Source of the DNA: Spirochaetaceae bacterium
Lineage (GTDB): Bacteria; Spirochaetota; Spirochaetia; Sphaerochaetales; Sphaerochaetaceae
DNA length: 12,371 nucleotides
Reading direction: 5' to 3'
Assembly (NCBI GenBank): GCA_016649775.1
Contig: JAENWY010000040.1
Location: 1 to 12,371 of the forward strand
Part shown: positions 7,463-12,371 of the stretch, one piece after another
Numbering within the stretch: the first letter of the stretch is position 1
Layout of the letters: every line of letters begins with the position of its first letter
Notes under the pieces: model-generated
What the model saw: only the letters and a program-made list of their open reading frames with translations
Told to the model about the DNA's origin: nothing
The model's database searches: none
Made by a program: the position numbers and the translations under genes

Positions 7463-7491
7463 AATATAACAAAAAAACTATCAGTTTTCAA
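7463..7491 (-). promoter_or_regulatory. Promoter of the HD hydrolase gene
   Basis: On the minus strand TTGAAA (7491-7486) and TATATT (7468-7463), each five of six to consensus, are 17 bases apart. An upstream TG of an extended -10 (TGTTATATT) is present. Initiation would be near 7456, giving a short leader that carries just the AAGGAG site. Confidence 0.65.
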
Positions 7492-7546
7492 TTTATTTAA
7501 ATAAATACTAGAAAAAATATTATATATAGGGTATTAATTGAATTGT

Positions 7547-7576
7547 ACATAGGTTTAAAAAATTTAAAACCTGTGT
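7547..7576. promoter_or_regulatory. Dyad (possible operator) overlapping the corA promoter
   Basis: ACATAGGTTT (7547-7556) is a near-perfect inverted repeat of AAACCTGTGT (7567-7576), one T-G mismatch in ten, with ten bases between. It spans the putative -35 and spacer of the corA promoter, a place where a repressor could act. The bound protein is unknown. It could also be a chance AT-rich dyad. Confidence 0.35.
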
Positions 7577-7582
7577 TAAAAT
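7554..7582 (+). promoter_or_regulatory. Promoter of the corA leader transcript
   Basis: TAAAAT (7577-7582, five of six) with the extended -10 TG three bases upstream (7574-7575). The -35 is poor (TTTAAA, 7554-7559, four of six) at a 17-base spacing. Initiation near 7589 would place the start of the mRNA about a dozen bases before the AGGAGG of the leader ORF. Confidence 0.5.
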
Positions 7583-7612
7583 ATATTATCATTCTATTTT
7601 AGGAGGAATTTG

Positions 7613-7696
7613 ATGTCCAGTTCAGATGACAGCGGTAACCCTTTGCCCTACGCGACATATTTTTATAAACAAAAAAACCTCCACCTATTAGCATAG
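7613..7696 (+). CDS. Putative corA leader peptide, 27 aa
   Basis: This ORF has the best ribosome site of the window: AGGAGG at 7601-7606, six bases before ATG 7613. It runs to TAG 7694-7696, 54 bases before corA. It begins MSSSDDSGNPLPYATYF and ends in a Lys/Leu-rich part. Codons 2-14 are unusually GC-rich for this DNA (23 of 41 bases at 7616-7656) and include codons seldom used nearby (TCC, AGC, CCC, GCG). This suggests the RNA sequence itself is constrained. Mg2+ transporter genes of enteric bacteria (mgtA, corA) have regulatory leader peptides. In the mgtL peptide, acidic and Pro residues near the N-terminus destabilise ribosomes at low Mg2+; here DD and PLP occupy comparable places. There is no sequence homology I can claim, so the role is inferred. 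Confidence 0.5.
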   Translation: MSSSDDSGNPLPYATYFYKQKNLHLLA

Positions 7697-7725
7697 GGTA
7701 ATGAATAACTATGTCTTGGAGGTTT
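7643..7725 (+). promoter_or_regulatory. Alternative RNA pairings in the corA leader
   Basis: TTGCCCTA (7643-7650) can pair with TAGGGTAA (7694-7701), eight pairs with one wobble. AAACCTCCA (7675-7683) pairs perfectly with TGGAGGTTT (7717-7725). Small extra helices are CCTAT/ATAGG (7684-7688/7693-7697) and GACATA/TATGTC (7654-7659/7710-7715). The main pairings cross each other or share bases, so they would compete or form a pseudoknot. A ribosome on the leader ORF would decide which forms. On the plus strand no T-run follows, so it is not a plain intrinsic terminator. On the minus strand the nine-pair stem is followed by T7. Confidence 0.4.
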
Positions 7726-7750
7726 ATACAACATATCAAGGAGATTAGTT

Positions 7751-8782
7751 ATGATTACAATCAGAAATAATGTGGTATCACGAGTACCAGGTGATAAAAA
7801 AGTAGCGGACTACACATGGGTAGATGCTAGAGAAATTAATAGAGATGATATTGCTCGATTAGAAGAAGAATTTGCTATAGATAGTGAACTTTTAGCAGAT
7901 ATCATGGATCCTGATGAACAAGCACGTATTGAAAAAGAAGATGATTACACAGCTTTGATTATTCGACTTCCTGCAAAGGATGATGATGTAGAAGGTGTAA
8001 ATCAGTATGCTATTCCATTAGGTATAGTTATGTTTGATGATATGTTAATTACAATATGTCAAAGTGATTCCATTGTATTAGAAGATTTCTCAAAAAGAAG
8101 ATTCAGACAGTATCCTGTTGAGACAAAGGAAGGCTTTATTATGTCCATTATGGAAAGGTCAGCCTTGGTCTATATCAGATTACTAAAATACATCAATAGA
8201 CAAAAGAATCAAGTTGAAGAAAAATTATCTGGAGTAGTACAGAATAAAGAATTATTACAATTACAACAGATTCAAAAGAGTTTAGTTTACTTTAAGACCA
8301 GTTTAACAACAAATGAAATGCTTTTAGAAAAACTTCAAAAGAGTCCATATTTTAAATTATCAAGTGAAGAAGAAGTTGATTTCTTAGAGGACACCATCAC
8401 AGATACAAAACAAGCTATTTCCATGGCTGCTATTTATGCAGATTTGCTTAAAGGTACAATGGATGTATTTGGTTCTGTTATTAGTAATAATATGAATGAA
8501 ATAATGAAGAGACTAACTATTATTACAATTGCATTAATGTTTCCAACTTTTATTGTAGGATTCTATGGAATGAATGTTACTCTTCCACTGCTTCATATAC
8601 AATATATTTGGGTATATATAGCACTTGCTTGTTTAATCTCACCTATAATTGGATCTTTGATATTATCGGATAAGCGAAATTCATCTCCTAAAAAAGAGAA
8701 AGATACTAGTAGTAAAATCGTTAAAAAGAAAGGTGCTAGCGTATCCTTTTTGGGATTATTTAATAAAGGAAAAACAAAATAA
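7751..8782 (+). CDS. corA: CorA-family magnesium/cobalt transport protein, 343 aa
   Basis: An inner-membrane pentameric channel for Mg2+ (also Co2+, Ni2+) uptake. The large soluble N-terminal region (1 to about 250) has the acidic alpha/beta funnel part and long helices (about 125-250). Two membrane segments follow near 253-272 and 286-304. The signature YGMN (272-275; GMN 273-275) at the end of the first segment is the selectivity motif of the family. The C-terminal tail after the second segment (about 305-343) is long and very Lys-rich compared with typical CorA, which ends soon after TM2. ATG 7751 has AAGGAG at 7738-7743, seven bases upstream. It is apparently monocistronic: it has its own leader and terminator. 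Transport direction and metal are inferred from the family. Confidence 0.92.
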   Translation: MITIRNNVVSRVPGDKKVADYTWVDAREINRDDIARLEEEFAIDSELLADIMDPDEQARIEKEDDYTALIIRLPAKDDDVEGVNQYAIPLGIVMFDDMLITICQSDSIVLEDFSKRRFRQYPVETKEGFIMSIMERSALVYIRLLKYINRQKNQVEEKLSGVVQNKELLQLQQIQKSLVYFKTSLTTNEMLLEKLQKSPYFKLSSEEEVDFLEDTITDTKQAISMAAIYADLLKGTMDVFGSVISNNMNEIMKRLTIITIALMFPTFIVGFYGMNVTLPLLHIQYIWVYIALACLISPIIGSLILSDKRNSSPKKEKDTSSKIVKKKGASVSFLGLFNKGKTK

Positions 8783-8794
8783 TAATTAGAAATT

Positions 8795-8826
8795 AAAAAA
8801 GATTCTTAATAAATAGAATCTTTTTT
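8795..8826 (+). terminator. Intrinsic terminator of corA
   Basis: A perfect 12-base-pair stem (8795-8806 with 8815-8826), GATTCT/AGAATC at its top and A6/T6 at its base, encloses an eight-base loop. It begins 12 bases after the corA stop codon. The flanking A-run makes it potentially active in both directions. Confidence 0.88.
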
Positions 8827-8954
8827 AGTCTTAAATTGTAAGCTAACGTGTAGAAATAAAATATGCTTCTGAAACCTTAATAAATTTATATTTTTGTTGG
8901 AAACCTAACAACATTTTTATAAGTACTCTATATTAATGCAAAATATTATTAATA
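8827..8954. other. Non-coding spacer after corA
   Basis: No ORF with a ribosome site is seen on either strand. The only structure is a small stem, TTGTTGG (8894-8900) against CC-T-AACAA (8904-8911, one bulged T), followed by T5 on the plus strand. That could be a weak terminator or chance. The stretch lies between two terminators, so a small RNA is possible, but no convincing promoter is visible. Confidence 0.4.
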
Positions 8955-8997
8955 AAAAACCCCATATTAGCCATTTATAAAGCTTAATGGGGTTTTT
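8955..8997. terminator. Bidirectional terminator, likely for the rlmI-like gene
   Basis: AAAAACCCCAT (8955-8965) pairs with ATGGGGTTTTT (8987-8997), 11 base pairs. Inside, TTAGC (8967-8971) and GCTTAA (8982-8987) can extend the stem with a bulge. On the minus strand a T6 run follows the GGGG arm. It is the natural end of the minus-strand methyltransferase gene, from which it is now separated by the element at 9010-9130. It would also stop read-through from corA. Confidence 0.8.
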
Positions 8998-9000
8998 GGT

Positions 9001-9139
9001 ATTAAAAATCAATGCTCACAACTTAAGGAATAACTGGTAAGTCTTTTATGTAATAACAGTTTATCCATTGCTTTAATGTAGGATATCTATCCTCAGAAAC
9101 ACGCGTAATGAGCTTAAGTTGTGAACATTGATTAAAAAT
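9001..9139. mobile_element. MITE-like element (121 bp) with 9-bp target duplication
   Basis: Inverted ends CAATGCTCACAACTTAAG (9010-9027) and CTTAAGTTGTGAACATTG (9113-9130) match at 17 of 18 positions. Each is directly flanked by the same 9-bp sequence ATTAAAAAT (9001-9009 and 9131-9139), the signature of a target-site duplication. The interior (9028-9112) has no ORF. It contains a palindromic hairpin AGGATA-TC-TATCCT (9080-9093) and a short AACTG/CAGTT pairing (9032-9036/9057-9061). No transposase is present, so movement would need one supplied elsewhere; the parent family is not identified. It sits 12 bases after the stop of the methyltransferase gene and before that gene's terminator. An alternative reading is a structured RNA or attenuating hairpin with a fortuitous direct repeat. 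Confidence 0.65.
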
Positions 9140-9151
9140 GCCTTAAATAAT

Positions 9152-10375
9152 TTATTTAATGACTTTAATTATATAGCCACAAAGATAATCACTTTCAGGA
9201 AATGATAACCTAACTGGGTGGTCTGAAGCTGCAGTTAAAGTTTCAAGAATTTGAATTTCTACATTACTATCCATAGCAGCCCATGCTAAGATAGTTCTGA
9301 GTAATGCTAAATCTACACCGCCTGAACAAGAGAACGTTGCAATGATTCCACCATCTTTAATTTTTTTCATAGCTAGACGGTTCATATCTTTATAAGCTCT
9401 AGAAGCAGTTTCAACTTGGCTCTTTTTCTTTGCAAGTTTTGGAGGATCTAAAATAATAACATCAAAGTAATCACTTTCAATAACTCTTAATTCTTCAAAA
9501 ATATTGCAAACTTTAGTAGTTACTTTATCTCTTGAATTTTCAGGTATTTTATTACTGTTTTGATTTATGTGAACATTTCTTAGTAATTGTCTAAGTGAGG
9601 GATCACTACTATCTAGTGCTAAAACACTTTTAGCTCCTGCTCTCAATGCATGAAGAGTAAAAGCACCGGTATAACTACAACCATCTAATACAGTTGCACC
9701 CTCACAGTATTTTTCAATTCTTTTCCTATTATCTCTTTGGTCACAATAGAAACCACTTTTCTGTCCACTTCCTGGAGCAACTTCAAAAATAAAGTCATCC
9801 TCTTTAAAGAATACATTATCCATTTTTCCATCTGGTGTGAAATATTCACCATCTTTGAAAAATAAAGTTGTTTCTTTTAAGCCTTCAATTTTTGTATATA
9901 ATTTATCTGTTGTGATAACAATTACATCAGGATGTAATAAATCTTCAATTGCTTTAGCAAATAAATCTTTATGATCCCATGCAATTCTAGCACTGATGAT
10001 TATTCTAATCATCTTTCCATATACATCTGCTGTAATACCGGCAAGCATATCAGATTCTGAGAATACTATTCTAAAAGCGTTTGTTGCGCCACTTTTATCA
10101 TTAAAGAATTCTTTACGTCTTAATATACTTTTCTTAATGGTTCTAGACCACCAAGACTCGTCAATAATTTCTTCCTCATTCCAACTTAAAAGGTGTACTG
10201 GGATATGTGATAGTTCATCATACCAACCCCAAGCTAAAAAACTTAAATCAGCTGTTAATACTTTAACAACTGATGCTGAGGTAGCCTTCACCTCTTCTAT
10301 TGCTCCTGAGAAAACCCATGGATGATGGTTAAGTAATTGCTTTTCCTTACCATCTTTAATAATGATTGTGTTCAT
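9152..10375 (-). CDS. rlmI: Class I SAM-dependent rRNA (cytosine-C5) methyltransferase, RlmI-like, 407 aa
   Basis: It probably methylates a cytosine of 23S rRNA (E. coli RlmI makes m5C1962) using S-adenosylmethionine. The N-terminal part opens with KDGKEKQLLNHHPWVFSGAI (8-27), the typical PUA-like RNA-binding start. A central region follows, then GQKSGFYCDQRDNR (204-217), SAM-binding motif I VLDGCSYTGAF (229-239), LDPPK (309-313) and FSCSGG (348-353), which carries the catalytic-type Cys. All landmarks and length (family about 395) are intact. The exact target base cannot be read from sequence. The ATG at 10375 matches the family start, but no Shine-Dalgarno is seen; the promoter places +1 on this ATG. 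It is a single gene, divergent from the phosphatase-mutase operon; a MITE-like element lies just behind its stop. Confidence 0.88.
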   Translation of the reverse strand: MNTIIIKDGKEKQLLNHHPWVFSGAIEEVKATSASVVKVLTADLSFLAWGWYDELSHIPVHLLSWNEEEIIDESWWSRTIKKSILRRKEFFNDKSGATNAFRIVFSESDMLAGITADVYGKMIRIIISARIAWDHKDLFAKAIEDLLHPDVIVITTDKLYTKIEGLKETTLFFKDGEYFTPDGKMDNVFFKEDDFIFEVAPGSGQKSGFYCDQRDNRKRIEKYCEGATVLDGCSYTGAFTLHALRAGAKSVLALDSSDPSLRQLLRNVHINQNSNKIPENSRDKVTTKVCNIFEELRVIESDYFDVIILDPPKLAKKKSQVETASRAYKDMNRLAMKKIKDGGIIATFSCSGGVDLALLRTILAWAAMDSNVEIQILETLTAASDHPVRLSFPESDYLCGYIIKVIK

Positions 10376-10381
10376 GCATAT

Positions 10382-10410
10382 AGAATATGTTTTTTTTGCT
10401 TTATTGTCAA
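10382..10410 (-). promoter_or_regulatory. Promoter of the rlmI-like gene, predicted leaderless
   Basis: On the minus strand a perfect TTGACA (10410-10405), a 17-base spacer with A8, and TATTCT (10387-10382, four of six). Seven bases after the -10 comes 10375, the A of the ATG. The mRNA would start at the start codon, which agrees with the missing ribosome site. Confidence 0.6.
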
Positions 10411-10415
10411 AAGTG

Positions 10416-10444
10416 TTGACCTAAAATTATTCATTTATAATAAT
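10416..10444 (+). promoter_or_regulatory. Promoter of the HAD phosphatase-mutase operon, predicted leaderless
   Basis: TTGACC (10416-10421, five of six), 17-base spacer, AATAAT (10439-10444, five of six); a perfect TATAAT overlaps at 10436-10441 but with only 14 bases of spacing. Seven bases after AATAAT is 10451, the A of the ATG. Its -35 forms an inverted repeat (GTCAA/TTGAC, 10406-10410/10416-10420) with the -35 of the divergent promoter. Confidence 0.5.
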
Positions 10445-10450
10445 GAATAT

Positions 10451-11122
10451 ATGAATAATAATAAAAGAAAGTATAAAGGTGTTTTATTTGATCTTGATGG
10501 AACAATATTATATACACTAGCAGACATCTGTGCTGCAATAAATTCTCCTTTAATTAAGAGAGGAGTTAGAGAATTAAGTGTTAGTGAAACCAGAGTTATT
10601 GTAGGTTCTGGTTTATTAAATGCACTTCATAAAGCCTTTACTATTAGAGCATATAAGCTTAGTGAGGGTGAATTAGACATAGCATATTTTGAATTAATGG
10701 AATATTACAAAAATAATGCCACTAAATATTGCACTCCCTATAATGGAATTATTGATTTATTAGAAAATCTTGATATTCCTTATGGTATACTTTCTAATAA
10801 GGCTGATATTCTTGTGAAAGATATAGCTAGAGTTATATTTCCCTCTCTCTCCTTTAGTTATGTTGGTGGTATGGTTTCCAAAGAAACTAAAAAACCAAAT
10901 CCAACTAATATTATTAAATTTGCAACTCAACTTAACATACCTATTAATGATTTATTATATGTGGGAGATAGTGAAGTTGATTACAAAAGTGCCGTTAATG
11001 CTCAATGTGGGTTAGTCTTGGTTTCCTGGGGCTATAGAGATAAAGAAGAATTATTAAAATTAAATTCTACTATTGTAGATACAGTTGAAGAATTAAAGGG
11101 AGTTATAGATGCAAATAAGTAA
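10451..11122 (+). CDS. HAD-superfamily phosphatase, phosphoglycolate-phosphatase-like, 223 aa
   Basis: A cytosolic Mg2+-dependent phosphatase with all four HAD motifs. Motif I is DLDGT (14-18, nucleophile D14, acid/base D16), motif II SNK (115-117), motif III Lys in KKPNP (147-151), and motif IV YVGDSEVDY (170-178, acidic D173 and D177). A helical cap domain lies between motifs I and II (about 22-95), the subclass of Gph, PpaX and beta-phosphoglucomutase. The residue after the motif I helix start is unusual (GTILYTLAD, where family members commonly have Asp before Thr). Substrate is not decidable. Start chosen at ATG 10451, directly before the conserved region; the frame is open further upstream, but that would run into the promoter and the divergent gene. 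No Shine-Dalgarno is present. Its 3' end overlaps the following mutase by 14 bases, suggesting sugar-phosphate metabolism as context. Confidence 0.85.
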   Translation: MNNNKRKYKGVLFDLDGTILYTLADICAAINSPLIKRGVRELSVSETRVIVGSGLLNALHKAFTIRAYKLSEGELDIAYFELMEYYKNNATKYCTPYNGIIDLLENLDIPYGILSNKADILVKDIARVIFPSLSFSYVGGMVSKETKKPNPTNIIKFATQLNIPINDLLYVGDSEVDYKSAVNAQCGLVLVSWGYRDKEELLKLNSTIVDTVEELKGVIDANK

Positions 11123-12371
11123 AGAAGAAATTTTGGATCGTGCTATGAAGTATGTTGAAGCAGAAAAAAATAATAAATTTAGGTCTGAAGTTGAACAAGC
11201 AATAAAGAATAACCGTGCTGATGATTTATATGATCGATTCTATACAGCCCTTGCCTTTGGAACAGCTGGTATGAGAGGTGTTATTGGCGGAGGAACTAAT
11301 CGTATTAACTCCTTTATGGTTAGAAAAGTATCTCAAGGTCTTGCAACTTATCTAGTACAAAATGTTGAAAATCCATCTATAGCTATCGCCTTTGATTCTA
11401 GGAATTATAGTATTGAATTTGCTAAGGATGCAGCATTAGTATTAGCGGCTAATAAAGTTAAAGTATATCTCTATGATAGTTTAAGACCTGTTCCTGTTTT
11501 ATCTTTTGCACTTCGAGAATTAAAAGCCAGTGCTGGTATTGTAATCACAGCTTCTCATAATCCAAGTAAATACAATGGTTATAAAGTTTATTGGGCAGAT
11601 GGTGGACAGGTAACACCTCCCCATGATACAGGGATTGCTAAATTAGCTAATGAAGTTGAAATCTCAGATATTAAGGATATTGATGAAGAACTAGCTATAA
11701 AGACTGGTTATTTAAACAGTATTCCTTCCTCCGTAGATGAAGCTTACTATAATATGGTATTGGCTTCAGTAAGACGTAAAGAAGTTCAAAATGCTCCAAT
11801 TACAGTAGCTTATACTCCTTTGCATGGCTCTGGTAATGTACCCGTTCGACATATGCTATCAAAACTAGGAATTAAAACAGTAGTAGTTAAAGAACAAGAA
11901 TTACCTGATGGAAATTTCCCAACTGTTAAACTTCCAAATCCTGAAAGTTCTCAAGCTATGGAAATGGTTATTGAACTTGCAAAGAAAGAAAAAGCTGATA
12001 TTGTTTTAGGTACTGATCCTGATGCAGATAGGCTTGGGATTGCAATCCCAACTAATAGTAAAAAAGATGATTATCTATTATTAACAGGTAATCAAATAGC
12101 AATTCTTCTTGTTGATTATCTTTTAGAAACTAAAAAAGAATTCAAAACAAAAGGAATTCCTTTTGTTGTAAAATCTTTAGTAACGACCGACCTTGTTAGA
12201 AAAATATGTGAAACTTATGGGGGTGAGTGCAAAGATGTATTAACAGGATTCAAATATATTGCAGAACAAATTAAAGCATTAGAGGGTAATAAAGATAAGT
12301 ACTTCATATTTGGTTGTGAAGAAAGCTATGGCTTTTTAACAGTTCCTTTTGTTAGAGATAAAGATGCTGTA
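11109..12371 (+). CDS. Phosphoglucomutase/phosphomannomutase family (alpha-D-phosphohexomutase), 3' end outside window
   Basis: It interconverts hexose 1- and 6-phosphates. The first 421 residues are visible with no stop. N-terminal landmark: AFGTAGMRG (49-57). Catalytic phosphoserine loop: TASHNPSKYNGYK (147-159, Ser149). Metal loop: GTDPDADR (301-308, Asp 303, 305 and 307). Sugar-binding loop: GCEESYGF (402-409). These are the first three domains; the fourth, phosphate-binding domain lies beyond the window. The AFGTAGMRG start and long interdomain inserts fit the roughly 570-600-residue PgcA-like group rather than the 450-residue PMM/GlmM group. ATG 11109 has GGGAG (11098-11102) six bases upstream, inside the preceding phosphatase gene, and overlaps that gene by 14 bases in another frame. 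That points to co-transcription and coupled translation. Possibly feeds nucleotide-sugar or glycogen metabolism. Confidence 0.92.
   Translation, partial: MQISKEEILDRAMKYVEAEKNNKFRSEVEQAIKNNRADDLYDRFYTALAFGTAGMRGVIGGGTNRINSFMVRKVSQGLATYLVQNVENPSIAIAFDSRNYSIEFAKDAALVLAANKVKVYLYDSLRPVPVLSFALRELKASAGIVITASHNPSKYNGYKVYWADGGQVTPPHDTGIAKLANEVEISDIKDIDEELAIKTGYLNSIPSSVDEAYYNMVLASVRRKEVQNAPITVAYTPLHGSGNVPVRHMLSKLGIKTVVVKEQELPDGNFPTVKLPNPESSQAMEMVIELAKKEKADIVLGTDPDADRLGIAIPTNSKKDDYLLLTGNQIAILLVDYLLETKKEFKTKGIPFVVKSLVTTDLVRKICETYGGECKDVLTGFKYIAEQIKALEGNKDKYFIFGCEESYGFLTVPFVRDKDAV

Noticed and set aside
7601..7750. M-box (Mg2+) riboswitch upstream of corA
   Set aside because: The region is too short and does not show the conserved M-box segments as I know them; a leader-ORF mechanism fits better.
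9001..9139. CRISPR repeat pair
   Set aside because: The repeated arms are inverted, only two, and flanked by a direct duplication; there is no array.
9996..10325. 109-codon plus-strand reading frame opposite the rlmI-like gene
   Set aside because: Lies wholly inside a gene with intact family motifs on the other strand; no ribosome site or recognisable product.
10337..10450. Upstream extension of the HAD phosphatase
   Set aside because: It would overlap the start of the divergent methyltransferase and encode an unlikely Cys/Phe-rich stretch across the promoter region; the DLDGT motif sits correctly from ATG 10451.

Overview
The window is AT-rich (about 30% GC by eye) with short intergenic gaps and clear Shine-Dalgarno sites (mostly AAGGAG or GAGG). 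Gene content and architecture suggest an anaerobic or facultative bacterium, possibly a spirochaete. The clues are a fused PyrB-PyrI aspartate transcarbamoylase and an NAD-type (class 1B) dihydroorotate dehydrogenase fused to its electron-transfer subunit. The lineage is inferred; no rRNA or other marker is present.

Layout. Positions 1-548 hold the 3' end of a gene that looks like a bacterial tyrosine kinase of exopolysaccharide synthesis, with an unusual long basic tail. Positions 549-839 are a regulatory leader. It has a possible promoter, a 31-codon leader ORF whose second half is very T-rich, and an intrinsic terminator whose loop contains the leader stop codon. This is the geometry of the E. 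coli pyrBI UTP-sensing attenuator. Positions 840-6810 are a tight five-gene pyrimidine operon: pyrBI (fusion), pyrE, pyrF, pyrDK (fusion) and pyrC. They cover every step from carbamoyl phosphate plus aspartate to UMP. carAB and pyrR are not in the window. A bidirectional terminator (6828-6862) separates the operon from a convergent HD-superfamily hydrolase gene (6876-7442, minus).

Positions 7443-8826 hold a second leader-controlled unit. A promoter overlaps a dyad. It is followed by a 27-codon leader ORF with an excellent ribosome site and locally high GC, then alternative RNA pairings, then a CorA-type Mg2+/Co2+ channel gene and its terminator. Positions 8827-9151 are non-coding and hold a bidirectional terminator and a 121-bp MITE-like element with 18-bp inverted ends and a perfect 9-bp direct repeat on each side.

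Positions 9152-10375 (minus) encode an RlmI-like rRNA cytosine methyltransferase. It diverges from an operon of a HAD phosphatase (10451-11122) and a phosphoglucomutase/phosphomannomutase that runs off the window end. The 75-bp divergent gap appears to hold two back-to-back promoters whose predicted start points fall on the A of each ATG, so both mRNAs may be leaderless.

The most interesting points are the pyrL-like attenuator, the leader ORF before corA, the MITE, and the divergent leaderless promoter pair.
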